Assembly: GCF_041146795.1 (NCBI RefSeq)
Contig: NC_135170.1
Span: 35,736,659-35,800,658 of the forward strand
Direction: 5' to 3'
From: Maylandia zebra
Lineage: Eukaryota > Chordata > Actinopteri > Cichliformes > Cichlidae
Length of the DNA: 64,000 nucleotides
The position numbers and the translations under genes were made by a program. The notes beneath the pieces are model-generated. The model was given only the letters and a program-made list of their open reading frames with translations, ran no database searches and was not told the DNA's origin. This document shows positions 1-9,632 of the stretch, in pieces (within the stretch, counting starts at the first letter, position 1; each line of letters opens with the position of its first letter).

Positions 1-535
1 CTTGCAACTATAATGTCACAAATTCCAGTTTCTTCTCTCCTAGCCTGACCCTGTGTTTTGATTTATGTTTTTTTACTGAGTAATCTGAATCTGAAGTCTG
101 TCCCTGCTGTCACAGGGCGAGAGGAGGGATAAACCTTCCACAGATCCCCTTCATGTTAAAAAAAACGCTTTTTAAAAAAAAAAAAAACAGACCAGGCCGA
201 TACCAGGATTCACCATGGCTACGAGTATATGAAGAGCAGAGCCACGTTCGAAAGAAAGATGGAGTCCATGGCTTTAAAGATTCAGCCATAAACTGAAGAT
301 AAAGATCAGATTCAGTTTTCTGGTGGACGTGTGATCCATGTGATCCATGTGATCCACGTGTTTGATAACTGCACACATTCACGCTCTGCAGCCTCCATTA
401 AAAGCATCAACGCTCTTAGTTTCCTCGGGTTTGTCTCTATCACTGCGATTGATTACAGTGATGGACAGATGCAGTGATTGATCGCTGATCAGTGTTTCTG
501 GGTCTGAAGCTTCATTAAACTCACATCGATCACTG
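1..535. other. No gene recognised
   Basis: I see no supportable gene here. There is an A-rich run near 172-187 and a short GATCCATGT-like direct repeat near 331-357. The sequence is AT-moderate and looks like ordinary non-coding DNA up to the LINE at about 537. Confidence 0.5.
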
Positions 536-536
536 A

Positions 537-1690
537 TTGATCAGGCCGATTGCACTAGCCAGTATTTTATCTAAGGTGTTAGAAAGAATCCTGTTTGATA
601 GAGTTAGTGTGTTCATCTCTTCTCTGGATAATCAGTTTGGCTTTAAACCAAAGCACGGCACTGACATGTGCATATATGCACTCAAGGAAATAGTCAGGTT
701 GTATAGGGCTAAAAATTCATCTGTCCTCATGTCTTTCATTGATGCCTCTCAGGCTTTTGATCGAGTGAACCACAGAAAACTTTTTGATAAATTGAAGACA
801 CGGGGAGTTCCTCAATACATCGTGAGGATTCTCTCTTACTGGTACGCTCATCAGAACATGCAGGTTAAATGGGGAAGCAGTATTTCTGCCCCCTTTGGTG
901 TCAGCAATGGTGTCAGACAGGGTGGGATTTTGTCTCCAATTTTATTTAATTTATATGTCGATGATTTGTCCATACAGCTGAGAGCCTGTAACACTGGGTG
1001 TATATTAGGTAAAGCACTGATAAATCATCTTATGTATGCAGATGACCTGGTTGTTTTTAGTCCAAGCAGTGCTGGGTTACAGGATCTTCTTAATGTCTGT
1101 ACTGAATATGGTGTGCAATATGACATTGAGTACAATGCTGCTAAAAGTGCTGTTTTGATATGTAGAACCAAGCAGGATAAACAGCTAAATTTCCCTTTGT
1201 TTAAACTGGCACAAAAAACTCTTGAAGTTCATAAAAAGGTGAAATACCTCGGTCACTTTATTACTGAGCAAATGAATGATGATGATGACATATACAGACA
1301 ACGGTGTAAGCTCTATGTGCAGGCAAATTCAGCTTTTGTTCACTTCCAGTTAAAGTGGCTTTGTTTAAAGCGTATTGCACACCGCTATATACTGCCCCCT
1401 TGTGGTCATCCTACAAACAATGTAGCATGCAGAAGCTGCATGTTGCATATAATGATGCGATGAGAATCCTTTGCAGGATACCTAGAAGTGGTAGTGCCAG
1501 CCAGATGTTTGTAGCTGTGGGTGTTTGGACTTTTAAAGCACTTTTAAGAAAGTTAATGTTCAGTTTTAGAGAACGACTGGATGGTTCGAGTAACAGTATA
1601 ATTTTAGCACTCACAGATCCGACAGTGAGTGGTTCCCGTTACTCATCCAGTCTCAGAAAGCACTGGTTAAAGTGTTTGTGTATTTATTGA
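537..1690 (+). pseudogene. LINE reverse transcriptase, frameshifted
   Basis: The frame from 537 encodes about 270 residues of RT domain. Motif A reads FIDASQAFDRVNH, motif B is GVRQGGILSPILFNLY, and motif C is the catalytic YADD (residues 167-170, from base 1035). Near 1340-1356 the reading frame is lost. The C-terminal thumb and connection region continues in another frame from about 1355 to 1690 (recognisable as FKAYCTPLYTAPLW onward). The copy also lacks the endonuclease and the RT N-terminus, so it is dead. Enzymes of this kind copy the element's own RNA at a nicked target. I see no link to a host gene. Confidence 0.85.
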
Positions 1691-1791
1691 TTTATTTTAA
1701 GTAATTGTGTTTTATGTATATTATGGTTTTATGTTTTTACAAATGTTTTAGATACTTATTTATATACATATATATATTTAATGGTATACCT

Positions 1792-1842
1792 TGTGTTGTG
1801 TGTGTGTGTGTGTGGGGGGGGGAGTTGTGTGTGTGTGTTTCT
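1792..1842. repeat. TG microsatellite with G run
   Basis: A (TG)n tract interrupted by a run of nine or ten G, lying in the 3' UTR of the LINE copy. Confidence 0.85.
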
Positions 1843-2035
1843 TGTCTTGTTTTTATGGACATGTAGTCTGCCAATAAAGATTGAATTGAATTGAATTGAA
1901 TTGATCATAACTACAGTTCATTAAGATTTCAGTGTGCGAGCAGATGAAGGCCTCTGATTGGTTCTTTGATATCAGCTGCATGAAAGAGGAATAAACTTGT
2001 TCCAGGCTGAGGACAGAGTCTTCACCACTTCTGAA

Positions 2036-3042
2036 TAGTGATGTGTCGCTCGCGAACTAAACGGCTCTTAGAGCCGACTCTTTGAAGCGAACGACGCGAG
2101 CCGGCTCCTTATTGGGAGCCATGTTTTTTCTTTTTTTTCTCTCTCTCTCTCTCTCACTTTTTTCTGCACGCGAGCCTTGTGCTTTGCGCTGGGCAGAGGG
2201 GGGCGGGGCGGTAGTTACACTCACAGTAGCACAGGAACAGAGCGGGAGGGAGAGAGAGAGCAGGGACAACAAGGTCACATTAGAAAGGTATAGTAATCAT
2301 CCACAACTATTTTCAGCTGTGGATGATAAAGGATTCAGAAAGTTTATTCATGCAGGTCCATATGACAGAGAATGTGCATGTTCTTTTTGTTTTCATATTA
2401 TAATTTATATTTAATTGTGTTATGGTTTGCTGTGTTTTGTGTTGTTTCACTTTAAATTTGTTTAAAAGGAAAAAGCTGAAATTTTAAATAGTTGGTTTTT
2501 GTATTATATGATTTATTTATTACATTTTATGTGGAGTGAATAAATAAAAGTATATTTACGGTGGCCCCTACAAAACACGTACAAAACACAACAGCAGTGC
2601 TCCAGGATGCTAGGGGGCAGTGTTGAGCTTTTGTTACCTAGAGGCTACACAAGCCAGCAAGTACCAACGACCGGATTTGGTGTGTGGTAGTAACAGGTAC
2701 ATGAACTTTTTTTTTTTAATTATTTGAATATATATGAGTGCCTGTGTATAAATACACAAACAATGCACACATGCTTTCAATTGTGTAATTTAAGTGATCT
2801 AGTAGCTCTGCTTTGAAGTTCAGTTCATGCTAGAAATGTGTTTTGGAGTTTGCACGTGTTTTGTCTCTAGGGGCCACCGCATATATTTATATATAAACAT
2901 ATATAAATAAAACCACGTTTTTTTTTTACATTATAATTCCTTTTCTGCTTAATTTTATATTGTTGTTGGTAATAAGTTAATTAAAGGAACAAAACAACCT
3001 GAAGACCCTGTTCTCTAAAAAGAGACGGAAAGCCCATCACTA
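2036..3042. mobile_element. Non-autonomous hAT-type DNA transposon with 8-bp TSD
   Basis: Both ends carry the terminal inverted repeat TAGTGATGKG (left 2036-2045; right reads CCCATCACTA, ending 3042). The octamer CTTCTGAA lies directly outside each end (2028-2035 and 3043-3050). An 8-bp target duplication is the hallmark of hAT transposases. The 1007-bp body has no transposase frame. It contains a short palindromic motif near the left end (GGCTCTTAGAGCC) and AT-rich DNA, and it hosts a second insertion at 2559-2881. It must have been moved in trans by a related autonomous element. Confidence 0.85.
2559..2881. mobile_element. Nested MITE with CGGTGGCCCCTA termini
   Basis: Inverted termini begin CGGTGGCCCCTA on the left (2559) and read GGGGCCACCG on the right (ending 2879, then CA). 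Both arms continue into related AAAACACGT sequence. The octamer TATATTTA lies at 2551-2558 and again at 2882-2889, which fits an 8-bp duplication if the right end includes CA. This roughly 0.32-kb element sits inside the hAT element at 2036-3042, so it arrived later. Confidence 0.75.
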
Positions 3043-3050
3043 CTTCTGAA

Positions 3051-4373
3051 ACAGGAAACCTGATTTCCTCGTGTCAGGTCTTCTCTAAACCTGCTGTCTG
3101 ATAGCGGCCCTTTCAAAATAAAATCCTGCTGACTGTTGTTTTTCTGTTAGAAGAAATGGGTGGTTATCTCTCAGGTGAGAGGAGGAGGAGCCTGTTGTCG
3201 GGCGTGTGCTGCTGGTGTCGTCCGACACTGACACGACTCTGCAGGTAAACATCCTGACAGTTAATCATTACCATCTGTGGCGAGGTGACAGAGCAGCGAC
3301 GTGCAGGAGACACTCAAAGGAAAAACGCCGCAGATAAACACAGCGACTCTCTACCTGCAATCCAGATGTTATTGGTTTTATTTATTGATCCCTGAAGCAG
3401 TCAGAAGGTCAGCACACACCTGACAGATAACCAAAGTGACGCCCATGAACAGCAAATATCAAATCCAGGCTCAGGCAGAGTTGTGCTGTGTGTGCTGATG
3501 GGAACCACAAGCAAACCTTTATTTAAGCTGTAAAATAACAAGTCCAAACTGTCCAAGCATGCGAACAGGCACATCCTTAAAGTCACAGAGGACATCATCA
3601 TTAGTCCTCTGACTTCAGAGAATCTCACCCTGGACTGCAGTCCAACATCAGGCGCTCAGATACCGGAGGGAGCAACAGAAACACTTTGGGCCGTGGCTGA
3701 TGTGGAAGCAGAGGTCAGGAGGAGCCACGACGCCTGGGCTTTTTCTGATAGAAGAGAAATGACGTTTTTAACTTTTGTTGAATCAGTTTGAATATTTTCC
3801 TTCATCGGTGGAAATGTTGGAACCAAACTAAATACTGTTTACGAGCAGCAGGCAGAGCAACAGGCCCGAGCTGCTGTGGATTCTACCGCATGAGTAACAG
3901 CACCAAAAACCTCTTTAAATCCTTTTATGTGCCATCGGAGCCATCCCCGCACCGTTTTAGTGGTTTTTACACACAGTAGTGATTTTTTTACTGCAGGATT
4001 ACGTGTCATGATTTTGTATATTTGGTGTATTTTGGATGTGGAGTTCTTTCTGCTCTTTGTGGATCATTTCTCGACTGTCTGTAAAAGTTTCCAGTCAGGA
4101 CAATAAAACGCCTGAATCCTGCACACAGGGAGACACAGGTGATAAGAATCAAGGCCAGGAGAGACTACCAAAATAAAACAGGAAGTGAGCAGCAATAACT
4201 ACACATGTGGGAAGTGACAAAAGAGCAAGAGACAGGAAGCACCGAGGTGAAAATATTCGGGGTCGCTCCATTTCTTCTTGACCGTCAAAGTTTGAACAAA
4301 AATGTTACGGTCCAAAGTTTGAGCGGCTATAATGTGCACGCTGAAATTTTAGCTTCATACATCAAACACATTG
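3051..4373. other. Non-coding stretch, no recognised element
   Basis: No gene or terminal-repeat element could be supported. Short open frames exist, but none shows a known domain or splice context. The stretch around 4140-4200 has a weak resemblance to the AAAACAGGAAGTGA-type sequence seen again near 35160. Confidence 0.4.
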
Positions 4374-4545
4374 TACAGGGTGGGCCATTTCTATGGATAC
4401 AGTGTAACAACATGGGAATGGTTGGTGATATTAAAGTCCTGTTTGTGGCACATTAGTATATGTGAGGGGCAAACTCCTCAAGATGGGCGGCGACCATGGT
4501 GGCCATTTAGAAGTCGGCCATCTTGGATAAAACTTTTGTTTTTTC

Positions 4546-5469
4546 TTTTTGGTTTTTCTTTTTTTTTTTCCGCCTGTCCCATTTGGTTCTTTAGCCATCA
4601 GAATTGTTGTCTGAAGACCAACAAGGATACCCAATGGATTTACTTTGCCAAATGGATCATCGTGGCATTGCCGTATTGGTCCATTTGGTCGATCTTTGTT
4701 TTTATTATTTATTATATTTTATTTTCAGATGGGACAGACATGAGTGAGGGATAGGAAAGGGAGAAAGAAAGAGGAAGGAAAGGGAAAACAGAAGGGGAGA
4801 GGGACAGTGAGAAAGGGGGGGAGAAAAAAAAATCTCCTGGATCACCTGTTGAGAGAAGAATAGAAAACAAGCAAAAAAAGACAAAAAAACCCAAAAAACA
4901 AAGCAACATACTAAACACAACACCATCGCATTAATCTAGCTAAGTGTAAACAGCAGTAAATACTAAATATTCAATGTTGTTGTGCAGCACGCAGGACAGA
5001 TGTGCTTCGAAGTAGCAGCCAAGAAAGGTGTAATTTGGGTCTACGAGCAGTGAACACCTGTGTGCATACCTGTGTGGATCAGCGCGCTTGTATTCCAAAG
5101 GTTTCTCCATGTAACGATCTGCTAGGGAGTGTGGGGGGGCCACAGCCCCGTCCTCCAGGGTGTGAAGCAGGTATGGAGGAGATCAAAACTCCAGACATCC
5201 AGAGGCCCCCAGAACACAAGAAACCATGGAAGACCAACAGAGGGGCAGCCGCGCCACTGTCCCAGAAAGAGCTGAGGAGAGTCCCAGATGAGGGCTCACT
5301 CAGCAGCCGCGGAGCAGAAGCCAGGGGGAGTTGCAGTGACGCGCCCGTGAGCTCCGCCGGCCGCCAGCTGTGCCTGAGTGACCGAGCCCCAGGCCGAGAG
5401 GCCGGGGGCACCCCACCCCCGAAGGGGCCCGAGCGAGCCCCAGGCTCCAGGCCCCGATAATCGGCCGCC
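4546..5469 (-). mobile_element. Nested retroposon of unknown class with poly(A) tail and 15-bp TSD
   Basis: The 15-mer AACTTTTGTTTTTTC occurs at 4531-4545 and again at 5470-5484, flanking about 924 bp. The left border is T-rich (poly(A) on the minus strand). On the minus strand the insert therefore starts with a very GC-rich 5' region (about 5140-5469) and becomes AT-rich, ending in an A-tail. Long target duplications plus a tail indicate LINE-mediated retroposition. The GC-rich part leaves a frame of about 150 codons open on both strands. No protein family is recognisable, so I regard the frames as composition artefacts. It could be a non-autonomous LINE derivative, a SINE-like composite or a processed transcript. 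Confidence 0.75.
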
Positions 5470-5618
5470 AACTTTTGTTTTTTCAATAGGAAGAGGGTCA
5501 TGTGACACATCAAACTTCTTGGTAATGTCACAAGAAAAACAATGGTGTGCTTGGTTTCAACGTAACTTTATTCTTTCCTGAGTTATTTACAACTTTCTCT
5601 GTGTTCACAGCCATTGAC

Positions 5619-5714
5619 ATGTCGAAGAGGTTAACACGTGAGGAGCGGAATCGTGTTGATATCTGGTGAACGCAGTAACCAGGTCATTGCAGCGGATTTC
5701 AATGCAAGACACCC
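5619..5714 (+). pseudogene. Mariner transposase N-terminus, broken
   Basis: A frame beginning MSKRLTREERNRVDIW matches the start of a mariner-family transposase (helix-turn-helix region). A TGA at 5667-5669 interrupts it after 16 codons and the sequence ends about 45 bases later. No DDD/DDE catalytic region is present. Confidence 0.6.
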
Positions 5715-5798
5715 TACGTAAAGTAATGGGATTACTTTCTTGGAGAAGTAATCAGTAACAAGTAACTGATTACTATTTTCAAGTCATTTGACCAACAC
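5715..5798. mobile_element. hAT terminal fragment
   Basis: This has the repetitive AGTAACT/ATTACTT pattern and ends with ACCAACACTG, the same terminal signature as the complete element at 58092-59874. Only this end is present. Confidence 0.6.
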
Positions 5799-6112
5799 TG
5801 TTCAGCAGCAGATTAATGAGGCGTGACTGATGTCATCAGGACCTGCTTATGTTCACATCAGCTGAGTCGTTTAGACGTTTGTGTTTCAACTCCAAACGTC
5901 CAAAATCAGAAGAACTAAAACGTTCGAGGTGTTTGAAAGATCTGAATTAAAACTGTTCAATCATTTCACCTTAAAATGATTCTTTGTTTTACATACATGG
6001 AATTCTATGATAAAGCATTTAGAAATCATCACTGTTCGTCTTTTGCACCGCACATTTTTCATCCGTGTTTTTTCATATTTAACCCGTCAGCACAAACTTT
6101 GGGCCCTGGCTT
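5799..6112. other. No feature recognised
   Basis: AT-rich non-coding sequence between the hAT fragment and a SINE. No gene or repeat signature was found. Confidence 0.4.
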
Positions 6113-6120
6113 TAGTAAAT

Positions 6121-6443
6121 GGTAAATGGCCTGCATTTGTATAGCGCTTTTCTAGTCCCTAAGGACCCCAAAGCGCTTCACACTACATTCAGTCATTCAC
6201 CCATTCACACACACATGTGATGGCAGCTACATTGTAGCCACAGCCACCCTGGGGCGCACTGACAGAGGCGAGGCTGCCGGACACTGGCGCCACCGGGCCC
6301 TCTGACCACCACCAGTAGGCAAACACGGGGTTAGTATCTTGCCCAAGGATATTTGGCATGCAGCCAGGAGGTAGCCTGGGATCGAACCACCGACCTTCTG
6401 ATTAGTGGCTGACCTGCTCTGCCACCTGAGCTACAGCCACCCC
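6121..6443 (-). mobile_element. tRNA-derived SINE with TSD
   Basis: Read on the minus strand, the element starts at 6443 with a tRNA-like head (GGTGGCTGTAGCTCAGGTGG, box A). Box B (GGTTCGATCCC) maps to 6378-6388 on the plus strand as its complement. It continues with the conserved CTTGGGCAAGATACT block and ends with GCGCTATACAAATG near 6140. The octamer TAGTAAAT flanks it at 6113-6120 and 6444-6451. SINEs are transcribed by RNA polymerase III from these internal boxes and mobilised by LINE enzymes. Confidence 0.85.
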
Positions 6444-6451
6444 TAGTAAAT

Positions 6452-6719
6452 CAGAGGTGGCTGTGCTGGTTTGAGACGGATAAAAACTGGAAACACTGGT
6501 TCAAAGAAGCTGTAAAAAAACCAAAACCAAAATGACTCCAGTGCACGAGAGGACGCGCGTACACCCCAAACCCTCTGCTAAAAACACAAAATCATCATCG
6601 GAAAGATTAAAATACGTTTATAACATCAAACATCAAACTTACGAACGACGAACAAACACACGTGTGATGAGCTTAGATCTAAAAAAGAGAAAAAAGAGAA
6701 CGGTCAATTCAAAGTTCAA
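6452..6719. other. No feature recognised
   Basis: Non-coding spacer between the SINE and the microsatellite. An open frame runs through it, but only because it joins the following simple repeat. Confidence 0.4.
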
Positions 6720-7251
6720 AAGTGTGTCTGTGTGTGTGTGTCTCTGTGTGTGTATGTCTGTGTGTGTGTATGTCTGTGTGTGTGTGTGTCTGTGTGTGTG
6801 TGTGTCTGTGTGTGTGTCTCTGTGTGTCTCTGTGTGTGTCTGTGTGTCTCTGTGTCTGTCTGTGTGTCTCTGTGTCTGTCTGTGTGTCTCTGTGTGTGTC
6901 TGTGTCTGTCTGTGTGTCTGTGTGTGTGTCTGTGTCTGTCTGTGTGTCTCTGTGTCTGTCTGTGTGTGTCTGTGTGTGTCTCTGTGTGTGTCTGTGTGTC
7001 TCTGTGTGTGTCTGTGTCTGTTTGTGTGTCTGTGTGTCTGTGTGTGTCTCTGTGTGTGTCTGTGTCTGTTTGTGTGTCTGTGTGTCTGTGTGTGTCTGTG
7101 TGTGTCTCTGTGTGTGTCTGTGTGTCTCTGTGTGTGTCTGTGTCTGTTTGTGTGTCTCTGTGTCTGTTTGTGTGTCTGTGTGTCTGTGTGTGTGTCTGTG
7201 TGTCTCTGTGTGTCTCTGTGTGTCTGTGTGTGTCTGTGTGTGTCTCTGTGA
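6720..7251. repeat. Long TGTGTC/TG microsatellite array
   Basis: About 530 bp composed almost wholly of TG dinucleotides interrupted at regular steps by TC, giving (TGTGTGTC)n and (TGTC)n variants. All frames stay open on both strands (Cys/Val/Ser/Leu one way, His/Thr/Gln/Arg the other), which explains several spurious long frames. Alternating purine-pyrimidine DNA of this length can adopt Z-form. Confidence 0.97.
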
Positions 7252-8198
7252 CAGAAAGCGACACCTGTGCTGAGCTGAAGTGTTTTACAGCTCAAATGTA
7301 AAAATGTGCTGAATCTGAACCACGAGCAGAGAGCAAAGCGCTCGTTCTTCTGTTTGTTCCTCTGAGACGCTCAGTCCAGAGTTTGTTCCACACAGATTAG
7401 ATAAATGTGGACACAAGGACACCGAAACAAAGCTAATATCACTAACTAATATAAGTAACTGCAGCGGTCCTTTCATGCTGCTTTGGATCTTCAGTTTTAG
7501 CTGCACGTTTTTCCAATAAAGTAAGTTTTTAAACTGATATGAAAAACAAAAGTGAAAGCGGTTACGATCGTGTCTGAAAGGACCTCTGAGTGATGAGAGG
7601 AAACAAACCGAGGAGCCAGGCTCCAAGAGTCACAGTGAAGCTTCTGGAGATGAGTCTGGGTCACATTAATGGAAACATTTCTGCAGGACGGCTGTGATCT
7701 GCTGTCACACTGCAGCGCAGGTGGAGCAGCTTTAGATAAACACCACGAACCAGGTCAGGGTCATGTGACCACAGCAGCTGCTGATAACCAAAGAAAACAG
7801 ACCCGGGATCATCCGGGGGAACCAAGGTCGGGTCTCACAGGAGTCACAGGACCAGAGACCACGTACACAGGTGTCAGGTTGGGTATTCACCGCACACCTG
7901 AGTGTCAGCATGTGATGAAGATAACACAAGCTTCATGCTCAGAAACAGGACAGGTGAAGGAAAGTTAGGATACCTTGGTGGGTATATAAAAAGTACCAAA
8001 ACAAGAGTATCCAGCCAAGTAAGTGAGAATTAGCTGTAAGAACCAACGAGAGCTAATAACTATGTAAACAAAGGTTTAAAGCTATGAGAAGAAATACTGA
8101 ATGTGACTTAAAAAAAAAATGTAGAAACATGAGACAAAAAGTTGTGTATTTGACACAAAGAGCGTGTTCTTGTTATCCAGAGCATGCAGCTCTGTGGC
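7252..8198. other. Upstream region of nupr1
   Basis: No coding gene was recognised. The last hundred bases before the promoter contain an AG-rich tract (GAGGAGGAGG, about 8245-8275). Open frames at 7669-7968 and 8108-8332 have no recognisable domain. Confidence 0.4.
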
Positions 8199-8207
8199 TG
8201 ATGCAAC
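8199..8207 (+). promoter_or_regulatory. C/EBP-ATF response element (CARE) candidate
   Basis: TGATGCAAC fits the composite C/EBP-ATF site consensus (TGATGNAA) bound by ATF4 heterodimers. It lies 82 bp upstream of the nupr1 TATA box. NUPR1 is an established target of ATF4 and amino-acid/ER stress in mammals, so the position makes sense. Binding itself is inferred. Confidence 0.55.
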
Positions 8208-8288
8208 ATTAGTGCAGAGGAAAGAGGAGCCCTGCAGGAGGAGTCAGGAGGAGGAGGAGGAGAAGGAGGAGGAGGTGCATGCTTCTCA

Positions 8289-8296
8289 TATATAAA
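8289..8296 (+). promoter_or_regulatory. TATA box of nupr1
   Basis: TATATAAA lies 91 bp upstream of the nupr1 start codon, placing transcription initiation at about 8320-8325. The result is a short 5' UTR with no upstream ATG. A TATA-type promoter suits a strongly inducible stress gene. Confidence 0.75.
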
Positions 8297-8386
8297 CACA
8301 GAAAGACGAAAAACAGACAAACCTGCGAACACAGAGGCTTACTGCGCAGACGCAAAGATCTCTGACAAACTTGTGGAAAAACAAAC

Positions 8387-8483
8387 ATGAGTCACGTCGA
8401 CGTGAAAAACATGAAGCCCACCAAGTTTGAGGACGAGTACTACGACGAGTACGAGTACTATAACCTGACGGATAAATACGCAG
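8387..8483 (+). CDS. nupr1: nupr1 coding exon 1 (nuclear protein 1 / p8)
   Basis: Encodes residues 1-32, starting MSHVDVKNMKPTKFEDEYYD. This is the acidic, Tyr/Asp/Glu-rich N-terminal half typical of fish Nupr1 and includes the conserved YNLTDKY block (compare DLYSLAHSY in mammals). Nupr1 is a small, largely disordered nuclear protein induced by cell stress. It binds chromatin partners and modulates transcription, autophagy and cell survival. The exon ends at GCAG|GTGAGC in phase 1, followed by a 78-bp intron. The start is the first ATG after the TATA box, in context AACATGA. The full protein is 74 residues, close to the family length of about 80. Whether this is the nupr1a or nupr1b copy of a duplicated teleost pair cannot be told here. 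Confidence 0.93.
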
Positions 8484-8561
8484 GTGAGCTAACCTGTCCT
8501 GGTTCGGTCCGGTTCGTGTTCCGGGCCCGGGAAACTCACTGCTTTAGTTTTTCTGTTGCAG

Positions 8562-8689
8562 AAGGTTCGGCTCGGAAGGGCAGGACAAAGAAGGAGGCCA
8601 GCGACAACACCAACAGAAACAACCCCGCAGGACATGAGCGCAAGATCGTGGAGAAGCTCCAGAACAGCGAGAAGAAAGACAAGGAGTGA
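8562..8689 (+). CDS. nupr1: nupr1 coding exon 2
   Basis: Follows the acceptor TTCTGTTGCAG and supplies residues 33-74, ending at TGA 8687-8689. It carries the family signature: RKGRTKKEAS, then NTNRNNPAGHERKIVEKLQN and a Lys-rich end. This basic segment has two clusters (RKGRTKK and later KK/DK) that act as a bipartite nuclear localisation signal in the family, plus a predicted short amphipathic helix often described as HLH-like and DNA-binding. No frame damage is seen. The stop codon lies 8 bases before a further donor site (GAG|GTAAAC at 8698), so a 3' UTR intron follows. That distance is too short to trigger nonsense-mediated decay. Confidence 0.93.
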
Positions 8690-9207
8690 ATATTGAGGTA
8701 AACCCGGGAAAACCGTGTTTGTGTGTCAGTAACTGTGCGCCGAAGTAAAGCAGGAATGCTGTTTCAGTCAGAGCAAAGGCGTCTGACTCACATGAGTCCG
8801 TTTGCACTGACAGAGGCCATAAACACGTCAAAACGGGCAGATTTCTGAACGCTGTCTGGTCTGTGGCTGTTTGGAACGCTGGAACTGGGCAAATGTGACG
8901 CCAGACGCGCCGCGTGCAGAACTTGAATTTAAGCCTCTACCGCAGCACTTTTGCTGCCACGCTTTGACTTTACAGCCCTCAGAAAAGAGTCCAAAGTTAA
9001 TTTTTATATCGAGTCGTGCGCCGAATTTTAGGCAGCGTGTTTCCTGTGTAGGCGGTCCACTTTGAATCCATATTCTCGGTTTCTTTGCTCGAGGATCGGT
9101 CTGAATCTGAAATCGTCGATTTTTAAACGAATGTTTGGAACACAGCATACTGTACCACATCAGGCCTTTTCCTAAACTGCGCTTGCTCCACAGTTATTAA
9201 CAATAAT

Positions 9208-9257
9208 TAACTGTTAATTAACAGCTGAATTTAAAGCCAGCTGTTAATTAACAGTTA
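9208..9257. repeat. Perfect 19-bp inverted repeat
   Basis: TAACTGTTAATTAACAGCT at 9208-9226 is repeated as its exact reverse complement at 9239-9257, with a 12-base spacer. Each arm is itself built around the palindrome GTTAATTAAC, which resembles the HNF1 half-site arrangement (GTTAAT..ATTAAC). It lies in the nupr1 3' UTR intron. Confidence 0.9.
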
Positions 9258-9462
9258 AGGTTGAGGAGTAGTGACGTCATGTGTGAAAAGACAGCATAGT
9301 TGTTGTTTTAGCTAAAATATATGTAATATATTTCCCGTAGAATACGAATTCCCTCAGAACAAAACTGTTTATTAACTCCTGCCCTTCGCCTCCTGCACGT
9401 CATCACCAGGTTCATAGTTTGAATGGGCAGATTTCCAGTAGAAGTTTGTACACTTCTACAAT

Positions 9463-9632
9463 CCTCCTCCTTCTTATCTCCTCCTCCTGCTCCTCTCTCT
9501 TCCTCTCCTTCTTTGCCCCACCCCAAGCCTTCTCCATCCTCCTTCTTTTCCACATCCCTGTTCGTCTTCTTCATGTTCTCCCTTGTCCTCCTCCTTCCTC
9601 CTCATCTCTTTTCTTCTTACGTGTCCTCCTGG
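9463..9632. repeat. Polypyrimidine tract (CCT/CTT-rich)
   Basis: About 170 bp with very few purines on the plus strand, rich in TCCTCC and CTTCTT. Tracts of this kind can form intramolecular triplexes. It lies in the nupr1 3' UTR intron and leaves frames open on the plus strand that are not genes. Confidence 0.9.

Larger units (their letters stand above)
537..1907 (+). mobile_element. 5'-truncated non-LTR retrotransposon (LINE) with (ATTGA)n tail
   Basis: This is the 3' part of a LINE, made of reverse transcriptase, a 3' UTR and a tail of repeated ATTGA ending about 1905. A polyadenylation-like AATAAA lies just before the tail. The copy begins inside the RT fingers, which is the usual 5' truncation. 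The octamer ATTGATCA occurs at both ends (536-543 and 1900-1907). It may be a target duplication, but it overlaps the tail motif and so is ambiguous. The family looks like a fish LINE of the CR1/L2/Jockey group; I cannot fix the clade. Confidence 0.8.
4374..5714 (+). mobile_element. Mariner-like DNA transposon relic, split by a later insertion
   Basis: The left end has the terminal sequence TACAGGGTGGGCCATTT, typical of a fish mariner-like family, and the body runs to about 4545. It resumes at 5470 after a nested retroposon and ends abruptly near 5714, where an unrelated hAT end starts. The right part holds only the beginning of a transposase frame, so the 3' half of the element is missing. 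Family assignment rests on remembered similarity to common fish copies. Confidence 0.7.

Noticed and set aside
5002-5531. Pro/Gly/Arg-rich frames of about 150 codons on both strands
   Set aside because: They lie in the GC-rich part of a retroposon; both strands are open and no domain or splice context exists.
6532-7301. Several overlapping frames of 180-240 codons on both strands
   Set aside because: They are produced by the TGTGTC microsatellite, which has no stop codons in most frames.
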